Shown: piece after piece, positions 20,199-32,263 of the stretch
Layout of the letters: every line of letters begins with the position of its first letter
Position numbering within the stretch: the first letter of the stretch is position 1
Source of the DNA: Cricetomys ansorgei
Lineage: Eukaryota; Chordata; Mammalia; Rodentia; Nesomyidae
Direction of reading: 5' to 3'
Length of the DNA stretch: 64,000 nucleotides
Assembly: GCA_026225945.1 (NCBI GenBank)
Contig: JAMJFZ010000874.1
Span: 1 to 64,000 of the forward strand
Program-made: the position numbers and the translations under genes
The notes under the pieces: generated by a model
Database searches by the model: none
Told to the model about the DNA's origin: nothing
The model's input: only the letters and a program-made list of their open reading frames with translations

Positions 20199-20204
20199 GA
20201 TGGC

Positions 20205-22445
20205 ACTCATAATGCATGCTGATATGGTTGGGCTGCCTTGGCTGGCCTTTCAATTACAAATTTGACTAAATCTTAGTCTTCATTAGAATTGATTCAGAAA
20301 TCCTTTCTGTAGAGGTCTTTTGTTTTAAGTTTTTGTTCTTTGTGTGCTAAATAGCAGGAGCACAGGCCTGCAAGCTTCAGTGAACATCCCCAAAGATTTC
20401 CCCCTAACTCCTGAGCTTTACTTTACATCCTCAGTCTGTATCAGTCAGGACAGATTTCCACTCAGTTGCCAGAAGCCATCAACATAACAGCCATCAGCAC
20501 TGTCCGATGTCAGGCCAGACCAAAGTGGTCCTGCAAACCAGTAACCCTGATCTGGCTGGAAGCAGGTGTCAGTCAGATGCTTCAGATAGAATTTCCTTGG
20601 GTCTCCCCCATTACCTCCCGGCTGGAGGGTCTGCTATGGACCAACATTCCATTCTGCTGCAAAGCAGCTTCACTTTACTCTTCCCAGGTCGTCCTGCTGA
20701 ACCTCTGCAATGAAACAGATGGTGCCGGACACCTAAGGAACCAATTCAGGGACTCTACATCCCCAGCTACTCATTCTCCTCATCATCTTGCAGTTTTCCC
20801 CATGAGATCTCTCTCTTCTTCTTTGCCCGCCTCTTGTCTTGTAAGCATCTGCATTTATCCACATGGACGAGGTCACCTGACATGGCCAGTTGAGGAATTA
20901 ACAGCAAGCCTGGGTGGAAGGGTCCACAGCAAAATGAAAAGCTGTGGCAATTTTTACTGAGAGCAATCAGACTTTTTACATCTTTTTCAGAAGCAGATAT
21001 ACTGGTCACTGCCGGGATTGATACAGTTGTAGATGCCGGGATACAATGATGCTCGCAAGCTGCAACAGAGTGTAAAAGATGAATGTCCACTTTTGCTCTC
21101 AAGCATTTATAGTTCCTTAACTTCTAAGGTACATACAGAGAAACACATCGTGGCCTGATCATTTCATGTTGGAGGGAGTGCCCCAGGTCTCTTGGGAACT
21201 GAAAGCCACATGGTGCCCAGGCACCATGGACTCTAACCTGAAACACCTGTGACAGATGCCTCTCATGGAGCTCAGCTGGGCAAACTCCAGGGTTCCCTGC
21301 AGCCTTCCTGATCCATCTTTGCTCTCAGATTCTCTCTCTCTGTCTCTCTCTCTGTCTCTTTACTGCTCCTCCTGTTCACCAAGTCAAGGAGCTGGCCATG
21401 TTGAGTCTCTGCTCCAGAGTCTTACAATTGCCTCTGGCTCTTCTCTCTCTCCTGTCTACAAGAAAAGTATTCCTTTTAATCACACCATAGAGCCATTGGT
21501 CATGTGATCTGTTTATCCTGAAACCAGGAGCAGAGTGAGTATAAGATCTGTGACCACAGAAAAGGCCATGGATGTTGGGTTGAGCAATGAAGCAAAGGAT
21601 GCTGTACTGGAGAAGGAATGAGACTCTGATAGAAAGGACTAAAGCCACATCCCTGCTCACCTACCACTGTGACCCTCCAGTGCTTTCCAAATCCCCAACC
21701 TCCCTTCTGTTACAGCGCTCACTGAGGGGCAGTCAGGGCATAAGGCACAAGTCCTGGCAGTTAATGAATTTCACATTTTGTTCTGTTATGAGGTTGGAAG
21801 GGGACCCACAGTTACAACAAGGCAGGGTGCTTTCCACAGTTCTTGGTAACTCAACCAACAGGAATTCTATTGTCTTCATTGAGGGTCTGGATGGTCCTAA
21901 GAGATTGAGACTTCTGAGGGAGACTGGTGCCTTCTGGGAGAGTGTCATGTATCAGGTGTGGTACTGGCGATGGAGGGCTCCTGTAGAAACTACTCTGCAG
22001 GATTATCACTGTTGATTGACCCAACTCTAGTTACCCAAGAGGATTGGCAGTTCTGAATTTGATACACAGGAATTGGGAAGTACTCCAGAGATGTCCAGAA
22101 CTCTGGAGTCATAAGGTACAAGCCAAGACAGAGGTAGCAGTGCACAATCACAGGAGGGCCTGAAATAACAGACATAGAATCTGTAAGCATACCACCATCC
22201 TGGTTCTTGATTCTAAAGATGAGGAATTGTATGCTGGATTAAATCTGAACAACTCCCCAGGTGTCACAGAGAGAGATCCCTCTGAAGAATGGCAAATGCT
22301 ACTTGTCTCCTGTGGGTGAAGCTGTGGGGAGTGGGCAGTCCTGTAATCATTCTATCCTCTCATTAGGTCTCAGGAATGAGTGTGGTACAGATTCCACTAA
22401 CTGGGAGGAAATAAGATGAAATGAGTAAAACAGAGTCAAGGAGGT
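20205..22445. other. U2 flank between the retroviral block and the inverted exon relic
   Basis: Counterpart of 8716-11039. It contains the microsatellite at 21329-21360 and the 142-codon open frame at 21587-22015, which differs from the U1 version mostly by amino-acid-changing substitutions. Confidence 0.5.
21329..21360. repeat. CT-rich microsatellite, U2
   Basis: Shortest version of this tract in the window. Confidence 0.85.
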
Positions 22446-22752
22446 GACAGGCAACTTGTGTCTTTGTGGCCCCCAAGCCCAGGATACTGGGCAGTGCTTT
22501 CCCCTGAGCAGAAATCAACCATCTGCACCTAGGTCACACGATCCACTATGTCCTGGCATATCCTGCATTCTCAGCATCAGATGCAGACAGCTTCTCCAGA
22601 TCTTCCTCAGATCCCTATTTATAGTCTCTGGGAACCTGATCTGGAGTTGCTCTGGACCTCCCTCATCAGGGGCCCACCATTCTGTTTAACTACCTCATCC
22701 TCCTGCAGGAAGGCGCTGATTCCCCAGTCACTCAGTTGATTGATGCAATGAC
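22446..22752 (-). pseudogene. Inverted, decayed copy of gene exon 4, U2 (best preserved first half)
   Basis: On the minus strand from 22752 the order SDWGI.AFLQE, then EVV.Q, then a QRL end parallels the TDSEIRVFLLE, EVVEQ and LCQRL positions of domain 2. A stop and a frame change follow, after which the LRK.W.SC helix pattern appears. The flanking CTCTGCCCCTTGCC matches the exon 4 acceptor tract with the AG lost. Confidence 0.82.
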
Positions 22753-23480
22753 CGGCAAGGGGCAGAGCAATAGGATGAGTTGCCTTTGAAAAATGAATGA
22801 AAAATGAAAAATGTGCTCCTCTGAGTCTTTCTCAGGACTTCTTCCAGTCAACTACCCAGATGGACTCTGATGCATGGGTTTTTGGGAAACCTGAAAGCCT
22901 GGATGCCAAGGCCCTCCATGGTGCTTCTATCTGAGCCCTATCAAAACCTATACATCCTCACTTGCATTAGGAGAAGTGTCCTCTCCTCTATAAAATATGT
23001 CAGTAGATAGGGATGGCTTTCTATGGTACAGTCCCCATTCAGGAATTTTCCCCATTCACAGCTCTGAGCATGAATCATTCTCAGTCCTTGAGAACCATGG
23101 CTGAAATCCATGATCGCAGAATGCTGAGGAGAGCTCGCTCATCCTGGGACATGTCCTTATGTGGTACCGAGAAGAGCAATTCAGACTAGAATGGAGAAGA
23201 TGGGGCAGATCATTTTCTCCCAGGACAAATTACCATGAATTGATACCTATGGAATTTCATACTTCCTGATTCCCATTCTCTCTTGCCCTTGCTGGATTGG
23301 CTTCCAAACTTCCAGTCTGTTCTCTTGGTGTCCAAACAAAAGAAAACGTAAGTGCATTGACTACACTCATGGAAGAAGAATCCCTGTCTGACCGGAATAG
23401 ACACCTGCTTCTAACACAAGATAGTACAGCATTGTGAGGCAAGCTCAGGACAATCACTAGCTTCATTCGTGCCTTAGTTA

Positions 23481-24018
23481 TGAAAGGACAGGACCAATGC
23501 TGCCAAACTTTAGTCAGGCTTCTAAGAGCACCAAAATTGTGTAGGCCCAAGTCAGGGGCAATGTGAGTCAGAACAGTTCCCAAAACTGAAGTAAGAGAAA
23601 CAATTTCTGTAAGAAAAACAATTTCTAAGGCAAACAAAATATGGACTGCTGACTAATGGCCTTGGGCTAAGGATCTCCCCCCTACCCACATTGACTATGA
23701 CCCTAAAGTTTATATTTTCTAATGCCCAGGACATTGCTATATGCCGGCACCAATCAGTTTAAAGGTTAACGGCCCCACCCCTCAGGATAAAAAACTGTTC
23801 TGGGACCAATCAACTTGTACCCACTCGGTTTGTGCCCAGCAACTGTCTATACTGTGTATAGAAAGGCACACTTTTTGCTCCTCTGGGCTGCCTTCCCAGT
23901 GAGTGAGGACGGCCCCAGTGCTCTGGTTCAATAAATCCTCTAGCTGTTTGCATAGATCTCCCTGACTGCATGTCTCTGTTGGGTGAGGTGTCCTGGTTCG
24001 GGCCCTCAGGGTAACACA
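23481..24018 (+). mobile_element. Solitary ERV1-type LTR private to U2, about 538 bp
   Basis: This block interrupts sequence that is continuous in U1, U3 and U4. It starts TGAAAGGACAGG and ends TAACACA. Flanks GTTA and TTTA suggest a 4-bp target duplication with one change. Inside are CCAATCA boxes, an ATAAAAAAC TATA-like site and AATAAA near 23930, in promoter-to-poly(A) order. No coding sequence remains. Confidence 0.75.
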
Positions 24019-24428
24019 TTTACATATAAAGATCTGTTGCCCACCGCCCAAAAAAGAAATAAAAGCATGCATGGATTATGGTAAGGACTCCCTTCAGTAA
24101 TCCTTGGAAAAGGGATTTGATCTCAGGAGTGACTGCTGTGCCTGTTACTTTTGGGTAAATGCTGAGTTCTAGGCCAACCCTGGGCTAGCTACTGTGATCA
24201 GTTCCAAGGGTCAAACACAAGCTGAAACTGTATTCCAATGACTGGGCAGATGGAGGGAGACATCAGCAGATATTCAAGTCCAGCTTGAGATGGACAGTGA
24301 GGCCTAGAATAATTTGTCCTCCAATTCTTAGTGGGTAAATGAAAAGAAACAGGATCTGGTGTGGCTGCAGGACACAAAGAGAATGCAGTAACAAAGGAAG
24401 GGACAGCAGTCAAGATCTGCGAAGGAAG

Positions 24429-24530
24429 ACTCATGCCCATAATCCTGGCAGTGGTTAGGTGCAGCCTGGAGCAGAGGAGTCCAAGGTCATCCTTGGCTCC
24501 ATTGTAGGTCTGAGGCCTCCCTGAGTGGCA
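24429..24530 (+). repeat. B4-like SINE fragment (U2)
   Basis: Positional equivalent of the U1 SINE at 12430, with a few substitutions. Confidence 0.6.
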
Positions 24531-25083
24531 ATTCAACCTTCTTAAAATAGTTGAATGAATGAAAGTAAGACGTGTTGTCCAGGGCAGTTGACACACGCCT
24601 ATAATCCTAAAGTTGGAGGACCACCTGTTTCACAAAATGAATGCCAGGGCCCCCAGCGATCAGAGTACTAGCCTGTTGCAGAAACAAAGAGAATGAGGCC
24701 TTCCTTATCAAAAGACACAAGAGCAGGTGCTTTCCCAAACTCATCTCCAGGTTCCATTCTGAGTTTTCTTCTCTACCACGGAGTCAGGAATCAAAGCTCT
24801 CTCTCTCCTGGTGGAAGCATCAGAGCCAAGACATGGAGAACAAGGTTTCTCTCATCTCTGGCTTCTAGAGTTCTGAGAACTGGTAGAGATGCAGGAGAGG
24901 TCCCAGTGAATCTTAGAAGTGATTGAATCAGACCGTCCCTACCATGGTTTCTGAGGTGAGGCTGGAAGGATAAACTGGTAGTCTCTCAAGCTAAGTTCGT
25001 GATTTCATCAAGTGTGCTGAGGGACTTTACATGTGCTTGCAATTGTTAGAAAAAATCAGGGGGGAGATTTTTCCCCCTTTTTT

Positions 25084-25215
25084 TTGAGAGCAGGCTTCCT
25101 TGTGTAATTAAGGGTACCTCAGAACTCAGTATGTAGAACAGACTGGCCTTGAACTGAGAGATTTCCCCTTCTTCTGCCTGGCAGTGCTGGGATTAAAGGC
25201 GTGAGCTAGAGGGGA
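25084..25215 (-). repeat. B1-type SINE, antisense (U2)
   Basis: Positional equivalent of 13084-13217. It keeps GGCCTTGAACTGAG and GCTGGGATTAAAGGCG. Confidence 0.8.
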
Positions 25216-25677
25216 TTTCTTTACACTCTCATTTTACTTAAATATCACTCTGTCACTGTGTAGTTAATTCAGGATGATTAGAGAAACAGATTGTGGTCCT
25301 GGTCTTGACACAGTGGGACTGGAAGCAACATTTGCCCAACTGAATGGCATGTGGGGCTGGTGCTGGCCTGCCCTGATTGGACCAAGCCCGTTAAACCATT
25401 CTACTGAACCCTTTTCTCCATAGGGTAGGGAATCTTTCTGTAAGTTTGCATCCTCGTGATAAACATGCCTGATGCCATAGAGATGACCTTGTTTCACTTA
25501 GAATATTGATAGTTTTAAATTGAGACTAGGTGTTGCCACGTGGTTTCAGAGTTTTTTACAATCTGAAAAGAACCTCCTGCCTAAGCCTCCTGAGAGGGGA
25601 TTAAAACTCCCTGGTAATCCTCCTGACCCACCCTACACACCCAGGTAGGCGGGTCTGAATCAATCAGAACCAAGACC

Positions 25678-25687
25678 TTTATAAAGG
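25678..25687 (+). promoter_or_regulatory. TATA box of G2
   Basis: TTTATAAAGG, identical to the other copies, so the promoter core of the truncated copy is intact by sequence. Confidence 0.7.
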
Positions 25688-25821
25688 ACCAGACCTGCTG
25701 TTGATTCTCAGTCTTCCAGAAGTCTAGGGAAGTGAACAGACCTCTACCTGAAGAGTGCTGACTCTGAAGCGGCCATCAGAACACTCCAAGTCTTGTGGGG
25801 CACAGCGATCTCTGGAGGGAA

Positions 25822-28430
25822 ATGCAGGTGAGTTTCAGGGAAGAAGCTCTTGTGTTTTTCTGTAGAATGCCTGGGTCTTTCTTTGTCTTTCAATTTATCT
25901 CAGAGAATCTGTAGCCTCTTGAATTTGTCTCCATTCAAAATGAATATGGAATCTTTTTCTTTATTTTAAAGTTATTTTTACTCACAGCTACACTCATGGA
26001 AGATATTGGTACTGTGTTCATTGGAGAGCCAAGGGAAACTGACCAAATATTTTCAACTCCCTTGGACAGGAACCAATTTGTGTATGCTAGCTGAGGTGCT
26101 CAAGACAGCACCAGTTCATGTTCATGGGTTTTCTTGTTTTCATTTTGTTGTGGCAATGTCTCCTTTCCCCAAGGCTACTTCTCAACACACAGTGTAGACA
26201 AGAATAACCCTGAACTTCTGAACCTCACTGCCCCTCTTGGGAAGAGCTAGGTTTATACCTACCAGCTACACTCCCATGGTATGTGATGCTGGATGGGAAA
26301 GTCTCGGTTCACACAGTTGATCTGATGCCTTCAAAAGTTTGAAGCCAAGCTGGAGCTTATGGGGTAATTTTCATAAGGATTTTTAGCACTAGGGTCAGAG
26401 AGAGGACATTGAGGGAAAGGGAGCTGGAGACAGTGGGTGAGGTCTTCTCAACATAGAGGTGCTCCTGTTGTACATCCTTCACTTCCTCAAGGGGACTTAC
26501 AATATTCCCTGGAGGATTTCCCTGCTTTTACTTCCCACACAGGTTTACCATGAGGTGAGAGTGTATCCCATGATTATTTATTCTTTTTGTTAATATTATT
26601 GTTTTATTATTGTTATTACTACTACTACAGAAGTTTTGAGGAATGAAAACTCCATTCTATGTTAATGAACAAAGAGACTGATCAACTCTCTCCCAGCTAA
26701 TTAAGAGGGGCTCCTGCTGCATGAAAGATGTTTGAGTATTTCCTTTATTTATGTCTCAACAGAGACCAGAAACCCAACTCGAAACTTTGAGAAAGACCCA
26801 TGAATCCGTTGTGGGATGGAGCGGCCTGCAGGAAGGACAATGGCCCACAGGTATGCAGAGTCCATTCTGAGGGAAAATGAAAACTTCCTCTCACATTTCT
26901 TCCTTGAGACACAAGGACTAATGCAAGACCCCAGATGTGGAGAGCTGGGTCAAGGATAGACTTCTTCTCAGTGGTCTGAGGATTTGTGTTTCTCTAGAAA
27001 GATAGAGGCTCAGAGTCTTGTGAGTGACTCCACGGGAGGGAGGTGCTGAGAGCCTACTGAGGGACAACACTCCCAGGTAGGTAGCTTGTGCCTGTGATAG
27101 CCCTTTCCATGGTGAAATACATTTTCTGGAGCTGAAGACAGCCAGATCAGCAGTGAGTGTCCACCTTGGTGTTAGGAGCAGATTTGATGTTATCCCAGGC
27201 TTCGAGGCAAGGCAAGTGTTCATAATCTCTTGATGAATGAGTGAGGCCCCTTCAGGGGGAGTGCAGTGTACAGGAAGGGTTCCTAAGAAGAGTTCAGATG
27301 TGTATGGGCCTGACAGAGTACCTTTCACCTTGTCTTTCCACCCCGTGCAGGTCCTTCCAGCAGCTTGTGGACTGACTTCGAAGTTAGGCTCTTCCTGCAG
27401 GAGTGGGAAGCTGTTGAACAAACCATGGGTTTCCCGGGCAAGAAAGTTCACACGAAGTCCAATGTTCTTTGCGAGCGCCTCTCTCAGAAGGGACTCAGGA
27501 AGAGCTGGGACAGCTGTTTCCACCTGCTGCTGAGCCTCAAGGACCTGCACAGGACTCTATGTACAGAGAGGCCAAGAGCAGAACCCTTGTTTTCTCCTTA
27601 TGCAGATGCCCTGTACAGGATCTTGGGCCCTGGTCCCCACGGAAGCTGCAACCCAGGTGAGTCTCTCCTGTATTCACCTCTGTCATCCTCTAGAGGGCGC
27701 CACGAGCTGGCTTGTCCTCCATGAGCACAGAGCAGAGCACACAATGTAGGGGAGCACCTCCCTCCAGGGCCTTGGTTTTTCCCTAGTAGGAAAGTCTGCT
27801 TGTAAATCCTGAGAGGTTCTGAGGTCCATGTGGGTGACATCAAAGGCATTCATCCCATCCCTCTGTCCTTACAGGTCACCCACACAGTCCATGGACAGAC
27901 AGTGAAATCAGGGTCTTCCTGCTGGAGTGGGAAGTAGTGGAACAGACCATCGGCTTCCCGGGCAAGAAGAGCCACCAGAAGGCCAAGGCCCTTTGCCAGC
28001 GACTCTGTCAGCGGGGCCTGCAGAAGAGCTGGGAGAGCTGTTTCCAACTGCTGCTGAGCCTGCAGGGGCTGCACAGGACTCTATGCAACCAGAGAGCAGG
28101 GGTGGAACCCTTGTTTTCCCCGTATGCAGAGGCCCTGTATAGGATCCTGGGCTATGGTCCCCAGGGAAGCTGCGTCCCAGGTTAGTCATGGGGTAGCGAA
28201 GCCCCATTCCCCAGAGGTTCTATTGCATACCGCTGTAAAGTCAGGCCTCCCTTTGAGCCTAACTTGCTGTATCAGCCAAGGGAAATGAACTTGGATTTGA
28301 TCAGCTTGGACTGTGACTGGCAGGCCACACCATGACTTAGCAAGATTCAAGGACTGTGTGGGTGCCATGCCTCTGATCTCTCTGTTTCTTGTCCTGTTCA
28401 GGTCCACTCTATGATGCAGCTGGCCAGTAA
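25822..28430 (+). CDS. G2: dual Myb/SANT-like protein with truncated tail, 244 aa predicted
   Basis: Exons 25822-25827, 26763-26850, 27351-27656, 27875-28180 and 28402-28430, with all splice sites intact. Both DNA-binding domains are complete. Just inside exon 5 an extra CCAG (near 28424-28427) creates an in-frame TAA at 28428-28430, removing the last 77 residues. A later 1-bp loss near 28508 would return to the old frame but lies beyond the stop. Exon 3 has about 32 differences from G1 (306 nt); exon 4 has only 4, one of them amino-acid-changing (Arg175 to Gln). It could be a functional tail-less DNA-binding protein or a pseudogene. Confidence 0.65.
26120..26275 (-). repeat. Old antisense B1/B4-like SINE in intron 1 (U2)
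   Basis: Equivalent of 14118-14270 in U1. Confidence 0.5.
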
Positions 28431-28791
28431 CAAGCTGCATCCTATGGACCCTCAACCTGTCATGTATCAGCCTTCAGATTATGGTAGTCTCCTTCCTTCG
28501 CCGGAGCTTCATGGAATTCATGGCCCATGATGACCCTGCAAGATTCCATGGTTCCTCCAATGTTGCCCTGTGATGCCAGCGATGCAGTGTCGGTTCCACA
28601 GCTACTTCCTGCCTCTAGCCCGGCAGGGCCTATGCTGCAACAGCCATGGTCCACTGCTGATTAACACCCAGATCCTCAGGGAAGTCTGGTTTTAAATGTA
28701 GACTTTTCATCTACAATGAACCTCAGGATTGTACAGTGTTTAAGGTGTAAATGTCTTCCTGTACCTTGTAAGAGAAGATCATATGAAATTC

Positions 28792-28797
28792 AATAAA
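28792..28797 (+). terminator. Poly(A) signal of G2
   Basis: AATAAA; the overlapping second signal of other copies is lost (AATAAACAA). Confidence 0.8.
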
Positions 28798-28811
28798 CAA
28801 AGGTGTCTGAA

Positions 28812-30960
28812 GCCTGTCTCTCCTGTGTTATCCTTGTCACTAGCTAAGTGGTGCCCATGAGCACAGATGGAAAGGCCATGGGACTGGTGGAGGTGTATTC
28901 CTCTGTGACCTGGGACCCGCCTTCCATCCCCTATGTCCATCAGACTCCTGACATGCAGTCACTTCTCTCGGGACCTCACCTTCCTCTTCCGTTGACAGTT
29001 GTTAGAGAACCAACATTCGGTGATTACAGCTTCCGATTGCACAGACTGCAAAGGGTACCCGTTGAATGTGGACGCATATCTGGGTGGGAGAGTGGTTGCA
29101 CTGGAACTTCAAGCCTGGTTCATTCAAAGCACAAAAATGATCACAGATTTTTTTATTTTGATTATGGGGCAATTAACTCGGGAGGAAGTAACCTGAACAG
29201 AGTGTTGCTTGAGAATGTCCCTCATAGTCTCAGAGTTCATCAGTAGTCAAATGTAGTTCTCAACTACAATCTGTTATCCTCAGAATAGGTGTAGGTGTTG
29301 CTTGAGAACTGCTTCCTAGCTCCTGGATGTTGCTCTGCCATGTTTCTATTAGGTCCTCTGTTAGGGAATCTGGGGGCCAGTAGGAACCCAATGAATTCCC
29401 ACCAGCCTAGGCAAAGGGTGTGACTGATTGTGAAAGGGTCCATGTTATCTAGGGATATCTGGGAAACTCGTTATGTACAACAGTCCTATTTGCATTTTGG
29501 GGGTCACTGCCTGGACATAGGTACTTCCCTGGTGCCAGAGGGAGAGAACTTTTGGTCATATATGGAGAAAACTACAGCTCCAGATAAACTATTAGCCAGG
29601 TCCGATCCATCTCTCTAATTCTCTGTGAGAGCACCCGCACAGCTTGCATTCTATCAGAGCAGCAGTGAGGGAAGAGCTGAACGACTTCAGCCCTCAGAAA
29701 TGAGCATTGTGGGGTGCGAAGCATACTTCTACTTCACCTCAGCTGGCAGATTGCCCCAACCTTAGTGAAAGAGAAAGAAGGATAGAAAGGAATTTTCACT
29801 GCATCTGCAGGTGTCCTTGATATAGGATGAGAGAAAGGTGGAAATCTTCACAGCCGTCTTGCGGCTGTCCCAAGCTTGTGGAGGACTAGCTGACAAGTGA
29901 GTCAGACTAGGGTCTCAGCTCACGGTCTGCAAACTCAATCTCTCCAACCTTGGTTCTTTTATGCAAGAATCAACACACTAAGGACAGGGCAACCAACTAA
30001 GGAACCACCAAACACCACCCATCCACTGAAGGCTCTCCGGCATATGGACCTCTTATACTTTTAAGTTAAAGATGCCATAAACCCAAGGGACACATAGTCC
30101 CATGATCAAGTTACACATGATAAAACATTTGCACCTAACCAAGTCATAGCCATAGCATCAAGCATTCCAAATCCAACTCATAGTCATCCACCACCGCTGT
30201 GATGGGAACATAAGCCTAGTCCAAGTGCCATTTTGTGTTTTTATGGAATCCACAATAAGGCAAACTCCTCCCAAGTGTTCCAGTACAGCCCCCAGCTGGT
30301 GAGACAGTTTCCTGAGGTTGAGGAGCTGTGGTCTTGTTGCAGGAAGTATGTCATAAGCTGGATTGATTGACCCGAATCTCAGCCATGGACCTGTGCTTTC
30401 TCTGCTTTCTGCTTTGGACTTGTGGACTGATGCCTCATCTGTCTCTCCTTACAGCTGGCCAGATCTGAGGCTGTGCCTACCATCAAGGCTGTGCTCTTTT
30501 TCCCATAATGCCACATTTTCTCCATCAACTCTTCCCCAGTGTAAGTTGTTCCTGGTCATTTTCTTTTCTCCGTGTCCCCAAAGTGCAACTCATCGAAATT
30601 CCTTTCTCACTCTGTATCTTCTGATCATTTCTCCAAGGGAACGGGCAGTCTACCTCCATGGACTCTCTCATTCTCAGATCACTGGGTTTCCTTCTGTTTT
30701 AAGGTAATGTAGAGTCTAAAAGTATCTCATAGATACCTCTATCATCAATAAATCTTGGTCTATATAACAGAATCTCATTCAACCTTAAATGTGAAAGGAA
30801 AACAATCTTACTGCAGCCCAGGATCCTTTTTACAGATTACCCTGTCCCATTTCCTTAGGCTGGAATTTACAGTCAGTAGAAAACTCCCTGGGTCAGGAGA
30901 CATAACTTATATAGTGCCCACTAGCATACCAAAAAGTTACCTGAGAAGGCTGGATAGAAC
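28812..30960. other. U3 downstream flank, no gene recognised
   Basis: A 132-codon plus frame (28848-29246) is open only here. In the other units a TGA and a T-run length change break it. Other frames are short. Confidence 0.5.
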
Positions 30961-31005
30961 CAGATTCATTAGTTCACATTAGAAGAGGACTGTTGCTTTA
31001 AAAAA

Positions 31006-31191
31006 ATGCAAAATGAGGATGACCTGAGATACTGCTCCCCGTTTTCATTTGTAGGATACCCCTGGATAGTGACTGTAATGTCAGCCAATGCAGGGCCTTT
31101 GATCTTTCTATTTCCACTAATTCCTGTGGGCGCTTTTATCATTAACGTATTAATCAGAGCCATAAAGTTGATGGTTATCAGATCCCAATAG
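31006..31191 (+). pseudogene. env: Gammaretrovirus-like env TM remnant (U3)
   Basis: 61-codon frame with the hydrophobic anchor followed by a basic tail, ending at the same TAG as in the other units. Confidence 0.55.
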
Positions 31192-31427
31192 ATCTCAGTC
31201 TGGAGGATGAATGACTTGACTCAGGAGAGAATCCAAGGGTTGGATGTGAGGACCAGAGCCCCCTAGTGGTGGCAGCACTGTCCTTGCCCCTCTGCTTACC
31301 TTTCATTCTTAGCTTTCCCAGAAGCCCTTTGTTTTCTGGAGACATTTAAAGAACCAATCCAGAATTCAGATACTGATCAATCTGAGAGATCCCTTAGACA
31401 CTGCCTGTTTCCTTTCAAAGGCCCACA

Positions 31428-31816
31428 TGTTATGGTATGTTTAGGTGTGGATAATAATTTAGTTAAGATTAGTCTCTTACTTGTTTACACCTCTGTGCCA
31501 TCCCCAGCTTCCACCCCCCACAGGAGGTTCCCATTATTTGTTGATTGAGGGTCTGTGTGAAAACAGGAAGAAAACACCTGGGGATCGAGGGGTGGAGCAA
31601 GGAGGGAGTGGGGAGTAGGAGGTGGAGGAGGAGGAGGAGTGGAAGGACAAAGCAGAACAGAGAGGAGGGATGGGTGAAGAGGCCTTGGAGTGAGCTCTCG
31701 GCCTAGCTGCCTGGGTATAGAATTCCCTGAGTTTTGACATGGTTTGTGATTAATAAAAAGCATTGGAAAATTCAACGTCTGGACTCTCCATTAAGCGCCA
31801 TAACGTTATTTTAACA
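31428..31816 (+). repeat. ERVK 5' LTR (U3)
   Basis: 389 bp, TG..CA ends. It is followed by a primer-binding-like TGGCGCATCAACGCGTGG at 31819, the least changed version in the window. Confidence 0.9.
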
Positions 31817-32263
31817 CTTGGCGCATCAACGCGTGGCAAGGACACACGAGAACAAAGAAGAAAAGAAGAAAGAAGACAAACGAAAAAAGACAGACAAGGC
31901 GAGACAAGAGAGTCCAGACGCAGAGTCTACAAGGAAACGACGGACAACAAGGAACAGCGAGAGCCAAGGCAGAAAAAAGAAGAAAAGAAGAAAGAAGACA
32001 CAGGAAAGGTAAAGTAAGATACAGGATAAAGAAATAAAGAAGGAGTAGGGCCTCCTATGGAAAGAGGAGAGCTGAAGAGAGAGAGACAGAATTAAAGAAA
32101 AAATGCAGCCAGTTGCGGGTTAATAAAATTTCAGGAGAAGTTAATAAAGAGAATGCTCTTTGAGAAGTGGGAGCCACAGTAAGACAGAAATAATAAAAGA
32201 AAATTACACAGAAGTCTCCTAAGGAAGGAGAGGATAAGTAAGAGTGGAAAAGAAAATTTTTCC

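Larger units (their letters stand above)
22753..25640. other. U2 upstream flank of G2, with a solitary ERV1 LTR and SINEs
   Basis: Counterpart of 11312-13640 plus one private insertion (23481-24018). No exon recognised. Confidence 0.5.
16832..28811 (+). repeat. Tandem unit U2 (about 11.98 kb), the most diverged unit
   Basis: It has the same order of parts as the other units but lacks the ERVK provirus and carries two private solitary LTRs. Its gene copy has about 10 percent nucleotide difference in exon 3 from G1. Confidence 0.93.

Noticed and set aside
28848..29246. 132-codon plus-strand open frame after G2
   Set aside because: The other units have a TGA and a T-run length change in the same stretch, and no splice or domain support exists.
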